This document shows, piece after piece, positions 1 to 11,015 of a stretch of 64,000 nucleotides of DNA. This stretch comes from Pseudoips prasinana (lineage: Eukaryota; Arthropoda; Insecta; Lepidoptera; Nolidae): contig OX621253.1 in NCBI GenBank assembly GCA_951640165.1, positions 15,580,001 to 15,644,000 on the forward strand, written 5' to 3'. Each line of letters opens with the position of its first letter. Position 1 is the first letter of the stretch. Position numbers and translations under genes: made by a program. The notes under the pieces are model-generated. The model was given only the letters and a program-made list of their open reading frames with translations, ran no database searches and was not told where the DNA came from.

Positions 1-604
1 GCATTTTTTAAAGAAATATTTTTGACATTTGATTTAAATTTACCTCTGGGTAGTTCTTGAAAGTTTTTTACATGTTATATTTGTTTAAACCACAATATTT
101 TCACTTTTCTTGTTAATTTAGTACATAAACGAAGAGCCGTTTGTTTAATGTCATTCGTTAATGTGAGTAAAAAATAATAAAAAATTAAAAGCAAAATTTA
201 TTGTTAAAGTTTTTTGTATAAAGGCTTCATAATAGGCCGTTAAAACTGTCTTTATTTCAGTGAGAGAATAAAAATGTTATTGTTAAAAGTTGGCTGGTAC
301 ATGTTATTGTTATAATGAATTTATTCAGTAAAGTTGGAGGCAACAATGAGTTAGTAATATTGTGTACGAAAATGTCATACACAAGGAGGATTCAATAATT
401 TTAATATTGCCAAGCCTTCTAGTAAGATATTTATAGATATCTATAGTGATGTTGAAAAAATGTACTAGGAAATTTTAAAACCGAATGGTAATTGTTTTAC
501 AAATTACTGGTTGAGAGCTTTCTGAGCTCGCCACTTGCTCTGTGTCTCCAAAGTTTCTAGTCTAGTAATTAAAAAAGATGTAGTAGTGAAATGCTTTGTA
601 GATT
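1..604. other. AT-rich DNA, nothing recognised
   Basis: I see no long ORF, no tRNA-like head and no element ends in this stretch. It is AT-rich, with short homopolymers only. Confidence 0.5.
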
Positions 605-1005
605 GAGATAGCCTAGTGGTTAAACCATGTGACTGTTGAGTCAGTGGTCACCAATTCAAACCCAAGAACGAATTCATGTGCGAGTCAAACTCAAAAATCA
701 TTTATTTCGTAATAAAATTACTACATTTATGTGGAATCGTCATTTTTTTTACCCTACCGTGCAGTGCTAGACGTGGCAGAATTTAGAATGTGGCTTGATT
801 AGAAATTAATTATCTTGTACTAAAAACGGTAAAAACGGTGAAGGAAGACATTGTAAGTAAGCCTGCCTGCCTATGAGTTCTTCAGAAATGTTTTTGATGG
901 CATGCGAAATCTGCCAATCCGCACTAGACGTGGTCGATTACGGCATATGCCCTCACACTGTGAGACGAGGCCATTGCGCTGCAGTAGGACAGTAATCGAC
1001 TGCAT
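605..1005 (+). repeat. tRNA-derived SINE-like repeat, split by a LINE tail
   Basis: The start (about 605-690) reads like a decayed tRNA head: an A-box-like GCCTAGTGGTTAA, then a B-box-like stretch ending in TTCAAACCC. From about 835 the text resumes with GTGAAGGAAGACATTGTAAG and a body with CTGCCAATCCGCACTAG and CAGTAGGACAG. I recognise this order from common lepidopteran SINEs that end near a 'cagcagtggga' motif. The interruption at about 690-834 is a separate LINE tail. Family identity is from memory and unverified. Confidence 0.55.
690..834 (-). repeat. LINE 3' tail fragment
   Basis: The text starts with a CAAAAATCATTTATTT tail (reverse-strand polyadenylation-like end). It shares TGTGGAATCGTCA, CCTACCGTGCAGTGC and GACGTGGCAG with the reverse complement of about 61310-61400. 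It is therefore a dispersed repeat present twice in the window in opposite orientations. Confidence 0.5.
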
Positions 1006-1131
1006 CATTAAAATATTTTTGTTACTCAATAAGTAAATCTAGTTACTTATAAAATAAGCTTAATTTAAGCTTAATATAAATTAGCGGGTTACTTTTAAAA
1101 TCAAAACTCGTGACTATATTCAGAAAAAAAT
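1006..1131. other. AT-rich spacer
   Basis: Nothing is recognisable beyond AT-rich DNA and short runs of A. Confidence 0.4.
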
Positions 1132-1412
1132 AAAGGCAGATTCATCTTAATATTACAGTTTGTGTATATATTATAATATATTTATATATATTTATGTATT
1201 TATAGTATAGTATGTAGTTATGTAACTATTGTATTTATACGATTGTATTTTATAGTACTTGTCAAGTATTTTAGTAATTTATCCATATTATCTCTGCATC
1301 ACCATATTATCTCTGCGTCGCCGCGTCGCCCTAAGGTTGACTGGGAGAGAATGCCTTTGGTATTAAGTCCGCCTTTGTACAGTTTTGTGCAATAAGTATA
1401 AATAAATAAATA
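1132..1412 (+). repeat. LINE 3' UTR tail (same family as the 57-60 kb LINE)
   Basis: The diagnostic piece is at about 1325-1410: CCCTAAGGTTGACTGG, then GAATGCCTTTGGTATTAAG, then TCCGCCTTTGTAC and an AAATAAATAAA tail. The same string of motifs occurs at about 28880-28970 and 53700-53790. On the minus strand it also forms the 3' UTR of the long LINE ending at about 57346. It is a 5'-truncated retroposed tail. The upstream limit is uncertain. Confidence 0.6.
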
Positions 1413-2240
1413 TTTAAATTGTCAAGCTAGTAAAGTCTAATATTCTACCAGAGTTCACTACCGCAATTCTACCAGTATATAACAAAATTTATTCAATAGC
1501 CGAGTGTTGAATAAACTTAATTATGGCTGCCATCTACCAGAGATTGCGACCATCGTAGTGTAATAGAGAAGTCACAGTAGACTAGCTATTTGCGAAACTT
1601 AGATATTATAAATGTGAAAGTAGAGTTCTATTCTCTACCCGGTCTCTCCCATATTACGTTGGAAGGATACGACAGCAGAATAGTCAGGCGTAGATAATTT
1701 TACATTTATTTACCTGTTGCTAATAACACATTTAAAAAGTTAGCTTTCTAAGTACGAAAGTGTAAAGTCGCTTATTCCTTATTCAGGATTGCTGATGTAT
1801 TTTTTTCATGTCAGGGATATTATAATAGCGCTTTATAACCCAATTCGGGATTAAAAACTGGGTGATGTACATATGTACATACAACATAGATTGAAAATAT
1901 TCATCATCATACTATGAAGTGTATTATTATTGCTTTAAATGTTATTTGGCGTAATTGTTTACTGATTTTTGATTGTTACGAATCGCGCCCACTTTTGTGT
2001 ATTTAAAAACATACTTTGTGTGATTGTAAACTAGTAATTCACCGCGGCGACCAAGGCGGTAGACCAATAAAATTCAATATTTATAACCACAAATAGTAAA
2101 TCACATAAAATTACTATTATTGCGACTTCGATTTACATTATTTAAGCGTAGTGGAAAGCCAGCACTGCTATGCTATCAGGGAAACAAACTCTTATTGTCA
2201 ATTAACTTCAGGTTTATGAATTCGATTTAACGTTTTATTT
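1413..2240. other. Anonymous AT-rich DNA
   Basis: No coding region, element end or hairpin stood out. Short repeated words such as 'ctaccag' occur but form no array. Confidence 0.4.
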
Positions 2241-2345
2241 TATGTACGATATTGTGCGGTTTACTGGAGACCGCTGGATGCGGATAGCAAAGAGTGGAGA
2301 TGTTTGGGACAGGCCTTTGTCCAGCTGTGGACGTCTTACGTAATT
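2241..2345 (+). repeat. LINE ORF2 C-terminal fragment
   Basis: On the plus strand, codons around 2258-2340 read GDRWMRIAKSGDVWDRPLSS. This resembles the extreme C-terminus of LINE reverse transcriptase proteins, such as DWMRKAEDR in the 38.6-41.6 kb LINE and NRWMRIAQDRPLW near 18.8 kb. It is a short 5'-truncated remnant. Confidence 0.5.
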
Positions 2346-2489
2346 TCTACGATGTATATGAATTGATAGGTAATTCTGGTTACCAGTATAGCCAGTTATA
2401 CTTATGAAAATTTGTAGTATATCTTTTAAAGCAGTAATTAGTCTGGCCCAAGCTAAAAGTAAGGTCAGAAGTACATTAAGCCGGCGAGC

Positions 2490-2605
2490 ATGTATGAAGA
2501 ATATAACGACATTAAACGAGGCAAAAGAGGTGTGCAAAGATCGTGACAAATGGAAATCCGTTGTCTCTGCCTAACCCTCTGGGAAACAGGCGTGAGTCCA
2601 TGTAG
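2490..2605 (+). repeat. LINE ORF2 C-terminal fragment
   Basis: The plus strand at about 2510-2572 encodes NEAKEVCKDRDKWKSVVSA followed by a stop. The same end is found at 23732-23844 (NEAKEMCKDRDKWKSVVSAY). This motif is typical of the last residues of insect LINE reverse transcriptases. Only the 3' end is present. Confidence 0.6.
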
Positions 2606-3740
2606 TCTTTAGATATATGTGCCAAAGCTTGAAAATAATATATCGATATAAGAGTAGGTACCCACGGGTAACAAAGTCGTTCCTCTTAGAGAGTTGGGTT
2701 AAGCTGTTAAGTCAATATTTACCAACCATTTCCTGCCTCTAATAACTATTACAAGAAAGAAATATTATCCAGTATTTCCGCCATGTATTAAAAGATGTCG
2801 TTCATTCATAGCGTTCGTAGGCTCGGTCTTGCCTATTGTTCGGAATGTAGGTTGGTTATTGTGAAAATCTACGGAAAAACTACGAGTAAATATTAATATT
2901 GAAACCATTTTAACGTTACTTGGGGTTTTTGTGGCAAGTTAGGTAATTGTATATGTATCAATGAACAAACCTTAACGTTACTTCGGGTTTACTATTAAAC
3001 AAATTACTGTGTCGTTATTTATATGAGTATATATTGTCACTTAAGGCCAATTTACACATACTACCTCAAATGGCTTAGCAGAATCCTCTGATACGCCAAA
3101 AATACTGCAGCATTAATTTTGAAATAAATATATGGTAAAGTTGAGAATTCATGGTAAGTCTTATGTTTCGCGAAAACACGATTCCATAAAATTTTCTCGA
3201 TAGAAAAAAATCCCAAAGTTACCTCTAAACTGAACAATAAACCGCTGGCGATCATAAAATACTTAAAATTAGATCAAGAAACTTTTTATACTAACTAAGC
3301 TAACTATAAAGCAGGTCTTATGTTATTTACTTTTTTTATTTTCGATTTCTTTCGCCGTAAAATAAATTACATATAATATCAGCCATATTAGAGGTTATAC
3401 CCTGCCACGCGCCACCCGCATTCAGTCCCGCTCCGGCTTTCGTACGGGATGGCTGTGTCGTTTTGGACTCCGGACAAACGCAACAGAACGACGTAAAATA
3501 AAAATATTGAATTGCGTAAGTTTATAGTGTTTGCATAATGGGAAATAACCAATAAAAATAAGAAGCGACGAGGAAACTAGCAAACATATGATCGAAATGA
3601 AGTAAGTATCTACCGATATATCTATTTACAGTATTAGTGATTACAAACATGTCGGTAAATATGTAGTAGGTATACACGTTTGGAACAATTTTTGCATGTG
3701 TAGACCAGGTACTTACCGTACACACTTGTATTTTTTATAA
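2606..3740. other. Anonymous DNA with a small GC-rich patch
   Basis: Mostly AT-rich and non-coding. A patch at about 3405-3490 is richer in G and C (CCTGCCACGCGCCACCCGC and following) than its surroundings. It may be a retroelement scrap, but I could not place it. Confidence 0.35.
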
Positions 3741-3748
3741 CTTTCTAA

Positions 3749-4716
3749 GTGCTTGGCGGCTGCAGGACGGGACGCGGTTTCGATTCCCACTCGGACTTCG
3801 ACACTAGACTTCAAGCTATATCCAATCATAATCAGGCATTCGGATGTACATTGAGCAACGTTCACATTATATCAGAAAAAAGAAAAGGTCTACTCTCCAA
3901 ATATAAATTAGCCTGCAATATGTGTAATCTAACATTGTATCTTGATTCTGAGCCGAAATCAGACCTAGATTTAAACAAACCTGAAACATCGGATATTATA
4001 TCTTCTGGAAATGGCTATTCCCAATCTATCGAATTGCAAAGTCTACAATTCTACAAAGAGAGTCAAGTGAGTGGTTAGAACTCCGAAGAAAACTTCTAAC
4101 GGCATAGTTTTATTCCAAAGTAGTAAATAAGCGACAAAACTCAAGTGTGAATAATTTAGTAATAAATCTTATATATCCAAAGAATCTAAGCCATGTCCCA
4201 TCTCTGAAACATGGTATAGAGCATGAAGCAACGGCAACTGAGCAAATAGCATTACAATGAAACATTCAAATAGAGCCTTGTGGTCTCTTCATAGATAAAA
4301 ACTTGCCTTTTCTAGTTGCAACTCCAGATGGAATAGTGGGAGAAGACACAATCATTGAAATCAAGTGTCCCATGACAGCATTTAAATCATCTTTGGACGA
4401 AAGCTACAGAGAAGAAAAAAGTGTTTTTTTTGAAAAAACTAAAAACGGACTTGTCATAAATAAAAATCATCCTTGGTATAAACAAGTACAAGGACAACTT
4501 CATATAACTGATAGGCAAAACTGTATTTTCGGAGTATGGTCTGGATGCGACAAAGACGTCATTCTTGAAATTATAGAGAGAGATGACCAATATTGGGAAG
4601 AAATGGAACCAAAATTAGTACATTTTTATATGACATGCATGTTGTCTGAGTTATGCGATCCCAGACATGTTCGAAATATGCCTATTAGAGATTTAAGCGA
4701 ATTAAATGTTATTTAA
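3749..4716 (+). pseudogene. MUTSd / YqaJ-type transposon protein, decayed
   Basis: Two separated ORFs and the DNA between them read as one broken gene. The first part (to 4078) contains GCTLSNVHIISEKRKGLLSK and a CNMC pair, resembling the MUTSd/Mutator-like region of insect transposon proteins. Between 4078 and 4302 the homologous reading continues (WLELRRKLL, LSHVPSLKHGIE, IEPCGLFIDK) but is interrupted by stops and at least one frame change. The last part (4303-4716) has ATPDGIVGEDTIIEIKCP, WYKQVQGQLHIT and CIFGVW. These are the core motifs of the YqaJ-like exonuclease/recombinase fold; the D of PDG and the ExK of EIK are the expected catalytic residues. In intact family members the two domains form one long protein, so this is a 5'-truncated, inactivated copy. 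I see no terminal inverted repeats around it. No function should be assumed for this copy. Confidence 0.75.
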
Positions 4717-4754
4717 TTTTGACAATGTGTAATAACTTATGGTAAAAACCATAT

Positions 4755-4965
4755 CTATCTTTCCTACCTACCTAAATACTTACCCTCTTACCTATCCTAC
4801 ACCCTTGCCTACCTACCTAACTATCCTACCTACGTACATAACTACGTACCTACCTAAGTATACTACGTACATACCCATCTCCAATAGATAACACGAAAAC
4901 GCATTACATTTTTCACATACATGTATAGCTACATAACCAACTATCCTACCTACTTACCTATCTTA
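4755..4965 (+). repeat. Degenerate (CTAC)n / (CCTA)n microsatellite
   Basis: Imperfect tetranucleotide runs (ctacctacctaa, cctacctacg, tacctaagtatac) fill this stretch. It is not the TTAGG telomere repeat in register. Confidence 0.75.
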
Positions 4966-5527
4966 TATTCATAGTACAAACCATGCCTTGAGAATCACCA
5001 ACACACCAAAAAAAACTAATATGTTGCAGTCCTCCGGAAGTTATGCGCAGTCATACGTTTCGGTGATTTTTTTTTAAATTTGTATAATGGCAAAGCGTTT
5101 TACTACCACGCCAATGTACCCACAGAACCACAGAATAAAGAGTACTGACGTGACAGAACCCTGAATGCAATACTGACTCGCACTTGATTAGTTTTTTGTG
5201 ACAGTAGAATTTATGCAGTGGCTCAGAATCGGTTAAAAATCTTGTAGGTACATATAGTAATAATATGTAGATACTTGCATTTAGACCAACTACTTTCATA
5301 ATTACATACAATAATGGCTGTCACAAATACATACAAGGAAAAAACTACATAACTCAAACTTACTACAAAATCAATGGGCGGAACCCTCACCGTAATGTTG
5401 TAGGTTCGTCTATTATTTTGTAGCAACTTGTAGCAACTGTAAGTTGATCTCGCATTGTATAGGCTTTCAGTACAATGAGAGGTCAGTTTATACTAGACAG
5501 TTTAGCTTGATAAGCAACTGTCAGTAG
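4966..5527. other. Anonymous DNA
   Basis: No coding or repeat structure recognised; AT-rich. Confidence 0.35.
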
Positions 5528-5666
5528 GTACAGACGCCCACATCCAGCTACACAAATATGTCAAATTTCTTTTGTAGATTTTCAACTTTATCACTTAAGC
5601 ATAAGGTTCACTTTCAATTGGGGAAATTGGACAGATTGGGGTAGCTTGATGTGCTAGCGTCTTTAC
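5528..5666. mobile_element. Small inverted-repeat element, GTACAGACGCC family (copy 1)
   Basis: It starts GTACAGACGCCCACATCC and ends with the inverse form (GTGCTAGCGTCTTTAC). The interior has CAACTTTATCAC, AAGCATAAGGTTCAC and CAATTGGGGAAAT, shared with copies near 17.3, 30.2 and 38.3 kb. It is non-coding and about 140 bp, so a MITE-like element. The superfamily is unknown and a target duplication is not clear. Confidence 0.65.
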
Positions 5667-5804
5667 ATTGAAATTCCTGCTGGGATCGCGGTACCTTGGA
5701 ATTTAAGTGATATAAATTTTATCTTATTTTAATAGTGACAAATTAATATTATTATTGATAATTGTATTACCTACTTTAGAAGTTGTCCGATAAATAAAAT
5801 AGGT

Positions 5805-5945
5805 AGTTTATTCTAACAAAATTGCAACGACGTCGCGGCGTGCCCGCGTGACCGCGAGCAGCAGTGTGCGAGCGAGACAAAGAGTTAAGCGGAGCGGTGA
5901 AGTGGGGTCGAAATTGGAATTTGAGCTGAGGTTGTATAGGCTCTT
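5805..5945. other. GC-rich patch
   Basis: The text GTCGCGGCGTGCCCGCG and following is much richer in G and C than its surroundings. It is possibly a fragment of a retroelement untranslated region. No ORF or ends could be defined. Confidence 0.3.
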
Positions 5946-5954
5946 AAATAGCGA

Positions 5955-6515
5955 CCTTTTAAATAAATAAATAAATAAAAATGATTTTTATTCACGTAGA
6001 CTTTTAAAAAGCGCTTGTAAATAGTCAGAACAAGTTCGCAGTAATATATAATTAATTTATAATTATTTCTAGGTACATATAGATATTTAGGTACACGGAT
6101 TGTAGGAGATAATTTACAAAGATTTATTTTATAACAGTAACGATATTTGGCTAACTTAAATTAAGTTATTGTCAAGGATCATGCGTAGGTTTAATTATCT
6201 AAATTTTAGCTATATTTTTACTACAATGACATATTGTCTGAATGGTTCTGTCTATATTAAGGTACGAATTAAATGTTATCATTATGGCGGACCTTGTGTT
6301 TATAACGACGGTCGCGCTTTAATGCCACCACCGGATCCAATGCGCCCCAACTGAGAAGACCCAGCGAAACAAACTCAGCGGGTGTCTCTCTCTACTACCG
6401 GTTTTCAACACGGCCCAGTTGAGACGCTCCGGCGAAACATACTCAATGGGGCATATACACGAGATTTGGTCCACTTAATGAAATTATTTAGCAGGCAAAC
6501 ACAATATATGCTTTA
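5955..6515 (-). repeat. LINE 3' end fragment (family also at 22.2 and 49.4 kb)
   Basis: On the minus strand the element ends in GTCTACGTGAATAAAAA plus A-rich repeats (plus strand 5955-5998), a polyadenylation-like 3' end. Inside it are CGCTTTAATGCCACCACCGG, CCCAACTGAGAAGACCCAGC and GCGTCTCAACTGGG (minus strand). About 22180-22695 and 49435-49943 match it closely over the whole length. It is 5'-truncated and no coding part is recognised. Confidence 0.65.
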
Positions 6516-6626
6516 ATAAATATACACTTACAAATGCACGCTAAGCCCAAAAACAAATAACAATGCAGTATATGTACAATTTAGTTAAGTTTCCAGATTT
6601 CAGGGCAGGTTTCCACATTTCTAAAA
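6516..6626. other. AT-rich spacer
   Basis: Nothing recognised. Confidence 0.3.
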
Positions 6627-6700
6627 CGCCACTGGTAGTGAACTACTTACATTTGAACGAGACAAATCGTTCAAATGTTAGTAGTTCACTATCAGTGGCG
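6627..6700. repeat. Hairpin, 34-bp arms with 6-bp loop
   Basis: The left arm 6627-6660 begins CGCCACTGGTAGTGAAC. The right arm 6667-6700 is its reverse complement with two mismatches, and the loop is GACAAA. It has the size of a miRNA precursor stem or a tiny foldback element, and no second copy was noticed in the window. Confidence 0.7.
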
Positions 6701-9103
6701 AGTGGTATATAGAACACGCTTCCTTTTATTGCCTCTTATTCATATTTCCTTCAAGTTCTGAATTTTTACAGTGTAAATAGTATCCATATCCCAAAATTGT
6801 TTTTAGAATGTTTATACGATCATAATAAACATGAAATTTCTAACTAGTGTTATAAATGTGAAAGAACTTATGATGCAATTTTTACATGCCCCTTAGTCTT
6901 ACTCTATCTGTTGATTTATCCACCTGCGTAAAAACGACTACCATTATAATTTTGCAGGGCTTAAACGTTAGAAAGACGAAAAGTCTCAAGAAACGTTTTC
7001 ACGAATTATCAAAATGTACAGACTCAAATTATTAGAACAACACCTTTATCCATTAACCGTTTTATTTTCAATTTCGATCATGGTCTTATTATAGTTCTAA
7101 ATTTATTCCTCAATTCTTATCTCTGTCATTTATAACTACGTTTTGTTTTAACCAATTAAAAAATAAGGATGTTTTCAATTATTTTTAATGTACAATGATT
7201 TCTGAATGGTTTCTAAGCTGATTTTGATAATTATTTTTTTAATAATGTTGAGTTGCCCCATATACCTTTTGATTCAGTAACGGTTTAATGAAAATGTATA
7301 TGAGCTTTCTTAATTGTCATAAAGATAAGTTGAAGTCAGGTGTATATTTTTAAATATACACTTGACTTAAATTATTATTTATGATTCTTCTAATAAAATT
7401 TAATGATATATTTTCTATTTAACCCTTAATTTAAAAGATCGATTTGTCTAACATCGTATATCTCCCCTCGCCTCTGCCTTCTTTCTAAAAGGAAGTACTA
7501 TTTGCTTTTATTATTCTAAAATCCCTCTATTTCCTCTTTACAAGCCTTTCCGTTTTCACAGGAATATTAAAAGCTTTGGCACATTAATCTGGTGGTTCCG
7601 TATTTTATTGCTTAAACGGAGGCCTATACAAACAATGAGTCTATTAGTTTTAAAGTTGTTTTAGTAAGCCATTTAGTATAGGAAAACAAATGGGATATGT
7701 TGCTGGTAAATAGCAAATCTAATTAAGCCATTTATGTTTTTGTTATGCCCAATGTTTTATAATAACAACATTTGTTCATCAACATGTACAAAAATAAATA
7801 TATGGACGGAAAGTACTACTTATACTGCTATAACTTAATGGTTAAGTTAAAACTATGTACTTATATAGTTAACATAACAACTCTGTTTCAAGTAAATTCA
7901 AAATAAAATAAATAGTGGGGGGATTTGTTCCGAATTTGGTGACATTTTCATTTCAATTAATTAATTTAATTTCAATCTAAATAAATAAAAATGATCGTCC
8001 ACCTGGTGCTGACTCATCATATAATAAAACTTATTAAACACATCATGGCGATCCCATTCCATAGATATCATACTTAAACAAAAACCGCTAAGAGGAATAA
8101 GGAATAAGCTCACAAATATATGTATATACAATTTATACAGAAATACAGTTGATTTTCATTTAGTCAAATAATTATAATGACATGACAAAGAGCATAATTT
8201 TCATATATGAGACTATCGTAATTGTGGTTTACGGGAATATAACTTTAATAAATATTTATAAAAATACTGATTGTTTAGAAAATAACCTACTCATAATTTT
8301 TTATTTCATTTAAAGAAATATAGGTGCACTAGGTTGTTTTGGGACAGAATTTATTATTATACCCTAAATACGTACTAGGAAAGAAAAATAGATGAATGGA
8401 TTCAATTCTGTTACAAATCATGAAACGAGCACAATATTCTAATTAAAATATAGTTTATTTAATATATTATATAGTTGTCTGTAAATTATATAATATTGTT
8501 TACAGACAGTACTAATGAAACATCGAAACACAAGCAAAAGTTATAAACTTATCAATTATTTAAATAAATAAACCAGGAACTCTCCCAACAATCAACATAA
8601 ATACAAATTTTAACAAAATAAATAAACAAGTTACTGGCCTTGTTCCTGTTCACGTTTTCCTCTGTTTTTAATGTCATTCGAAACTTTCAACAAGCTTTCA
8701 ACAGCCTTTAAAAACTCCCGTAAAAATTACTTTTAACGCACTTTCCACTCTACATAAAATTAAGCTACGTATTTTCGTAGCATTCGTAGCACATACTACA
8801 TGCTACGAGCTGTTATGCTACACAGTGTTCCCGTATAGGATACGGGTGTGTATAACAGAACTGTGCATAGTGTATGCTTGAGCATATACTATGCTCAGTT
8901 AATTATATTTATTAAGCACTTTGACATGTTTGGTTCGCAAAATTTTGGGCTCTGTAAACTTTTAAAGACTATACACGAAAAATATCAAATAAGATAAATA
9001 TCTGAGTATACCTAAATCCGGCGGTAATTTCTTGTGCTTAAAACTGCTATATGAATTATTTTATCACCAGTTTATTTGAGTTACATTCATTTTGATTTTG
9101 CTT
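6701..9103. other. Anonymous AT-rich DNA, 2.4 kb
   Basis: No ORF of interest and no element ends recognised. Short palindromes occur (for example GTGTATATTTTTAAATATACAC near 7340) but are within what AT-rich DNA can produce. Confidence 0.4.
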
Positions 9104-9141
9104 AGTAGGTATAAGTGAATGCGAATTCACTTATACCTACT
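9104..9141. repeat. Perfect 17-bp inverted repeat
   Basis: AGTAGGTATAAGTGAAT (9104-9120), a 4-bp loop GCGA, and the exact inverse at 9125-9141. Confidence 0.7.
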
Positions 9142-9331
9142 GTGTATAGCTATTTTATTTAAATTTATACAAAGTTTATACATTCGTGAAGACCTTTTAT
9201 TGGCTCTCAGGAACTATAATAATTGCATATGATTGTCACTATTTGCTGTTGGTCTTCCTAAATAAATAAATAAATAAATATGTTTGTGCGTTTAAAGCCT
9301 CTCTCCTACACTAAAATCTCATCTTATATCA

Positions 9332-9507
9332 TTTTAGATCTATAATTCTATAATTTATTTTTAGATCTATAAAATAGCAGATATACTGCCAATGTAACAC
9401 GCTATCGAACGGTTTTGCAGTAGGCATTTGACATACTCAAAACCGTAGGCTGTTTATCTGCTATTTAATTGATCTAAAAATAAATTCTAGAAATATAGAT
9501 CTAAAAA
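9332..9507. mobile_element. Foldback element, about 176 bp
   Basis: The left side reads TTTTAGATCTATAATTCTA, AATTTATTTTTAGATC, then AAATAGCAGATA. The right side carries the inverse of these in order, ending GATCTAAAA at 9507. The arms are about 50 bp with a few mismatches around a spacer of about 75 bp. There is no coding sequence. It is probably a small non-autonomous DNA element. Confidence 0.6.
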
Positions 9508-10063
9508 TGATGATTATGATCAACCGCGTCACGGTTGGTGATATAATAAAAAACCAGCCAATTGCGAGTCGTCTGTGTGTCAAAACGGCAAAATAATCAT
9601 GTTTGTTGGTCGTTGAAATTCGCAAGCCAAGCGCGGTGATTAAAGCATACCCCTCCAAATAGCAACATTATAGAAACATTAGAGACCCCTGTCCAGCAGT
9701 GGACGATATAAGGCGTATGAAAATAAGCGTGGAATGTACAATTATTATATTCTATCACGTTCCTACACGGATAAAGAAAATTTTGGTGTAGATTTCCTCT
9801 CTCTAGGTATGTCAATCAGCAAAAGCTTGGATAATATATGCAACTACTTGACTAGCTTAGATAAACATTCGCCTCACTGATAAGATTGACAGTGGTCTCA
9901 ATTCTAACCAAGATATACAAAACTAATTTGTAATTAAATTTGATTTAATTTGTAACTAACCTCTTATGGAAATAGCGATACTGAATCGTTATCCGTACTC
10001 CGGACACACTATATAACCAGTTGAATAAAATAAAATGTTTTAAAATACCTTAACTTAGTATTA
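9508..10063. other. Anonymous DNA with a LINE-tail scrap
   Basis: At about 9683-9712, GAGACCCCTGTCCAGCAGTG resembles the 3' tail of LINEs in which the last codons overlap 'cagcagtgga'. The rest is unremarkable. Confidence 0.35.
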
Positions 10064-10380
10064 TTAGTCTAGCGGTAGCGTGTTCAATCGCAGATAATGA
10101 GATCCTGGGTTCAAATCCCGGGTCGGGCCACAAAGTGGGCCACCCGGCCCGAAAGTTGGCGGTATTACACCCCCGTGCCTCAGAGAGCACGTGAAGCGAC
10201 ACTTTCCGGTCGTGTCGCTAGTCATCCCATCGGATCATGAGAGTGATGGAATAGAAAGTACCCTGCGTTTGCGCACACTCTTGTGCTCTATAATATATCC
10301 TGCGCCATTGGCTAGTCTCCATTGAGACTGGCCGCCGTAGCCAAAATTTGGTTGGTAGGACATTATTATTATTATTTGTT
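10064..10380 (+). mobile_element. tRNA-derived SINE, family S1
   Basis: The head carries a tRNA-like A box (TAGTCTAGCGGTAGCG) and B box (GGTTCAAATCCC). It is followed by GGCGGTATTACACCC, TCATGAGAGTGATGGAATAG, ATTGAGACTGGC and a (ATT)n tail. The same order is seen inverted at about 20958-21332, 37108-37495 and 54485-54788, and forward at about 62346-62690. No true tRNA gene is implied: the head lacks clean cloverleaf pairing and is joined to the SINE body. Confidence 0.75.
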
Positions 10381-10682
10381 TATTAAAGAAATAAGAAAGG
10401 GCATTCCAAGTATAGTAGTATAATCATATTATAAACAGAATTGCCACCACTATTCTCTACAATGTGTAACATACAAATGGTAGGATACTTGAAGTGTTCG
10501 ACAAGTCCAAGAAACTGAAGGACTTGAGTGTTCTAAACCTTGATGTTTAAAGAAAATAATGCCAAATTCAACTTTTATGTAGATTTTTGAGGGTCTTTTA
10601 CATTTATTCGTTTTGCATGAAAAAATATCTGGTATTCTTGTGGTTGTGTGAATTTCTTGTTGTGTGAATGTGGTTTAAGCAG
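10381..10682. other. Anonymous AT-rich DNA
   Basis: Nothing recognised between the two SINEs. Confidence 0.35.
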
Positions 10683-10762
10683 TAGCTCTCACCAATCCAT
10701 AAGTGGTCAGTGAGCTTAGGCACCTAAACGCGCGGTCGATCTTTAGATGGGTGAACGCCATA
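10683..10762 (+). repeat. 5S-rRNA-derived SINE head (diverged)
   Basis: CTCTCACCAATCCATAAGTG, then GAGCTTAGGCACC, then GCGCGGTCGATC and TTAGATGGGTGAACGCC follow the order of the 5S-derived SINE at 63.5 kb and of the 5S rRNA internal promoter region. The element body that normally follows is missing. A tRNA-headed SINE begins immediately downstream. Confidence 0.55.
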
Positions 10763-10765
10763 GCA

Positions 10766-11015
10766 CTGGCCTGTTGGTCTAATGGTTAGTGACCCTGACA
10801 GCTAAGCCAGACCTCGTGGGTTCGATTTCCACTCAGGACAAATCTTTGTGTGATGAATACGAATATTTGTTCGGTGTCTGGGTGTAATTCATCTATGCTA
10901 TGTATGTATTTAGAAATATATAAATATGTATATAGATTGTCTGGTTCCATGGATCAGGTTCTGCTTAATTAGATGGCAGTGTGGTAGTTGTTCTATAATG
11001 TTTATTTATTTATTT
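10766..11015 (+). mobile_element. tRNA-derived SINE, family S2
   Basis: The head is GGCCTGTTGGTCTAATGG with the B box GGTTCGATTTCC. The body has TTTGTGTGATGAATACG and GGTGTCTGGGTG. The tail is rich in TTTATTTATTTA. Family members with the head form 'gtggttggcaaatg' occur at 27.2, 27.8, 52.0 and 52.6 kb. Confidence 0.75.

Noticed and set aside
4755..4965. Telomeric repeat
   Set aside because: The unit is mainly a CTAC-type tetranucleotide, not the TTAGG repeat of insects.
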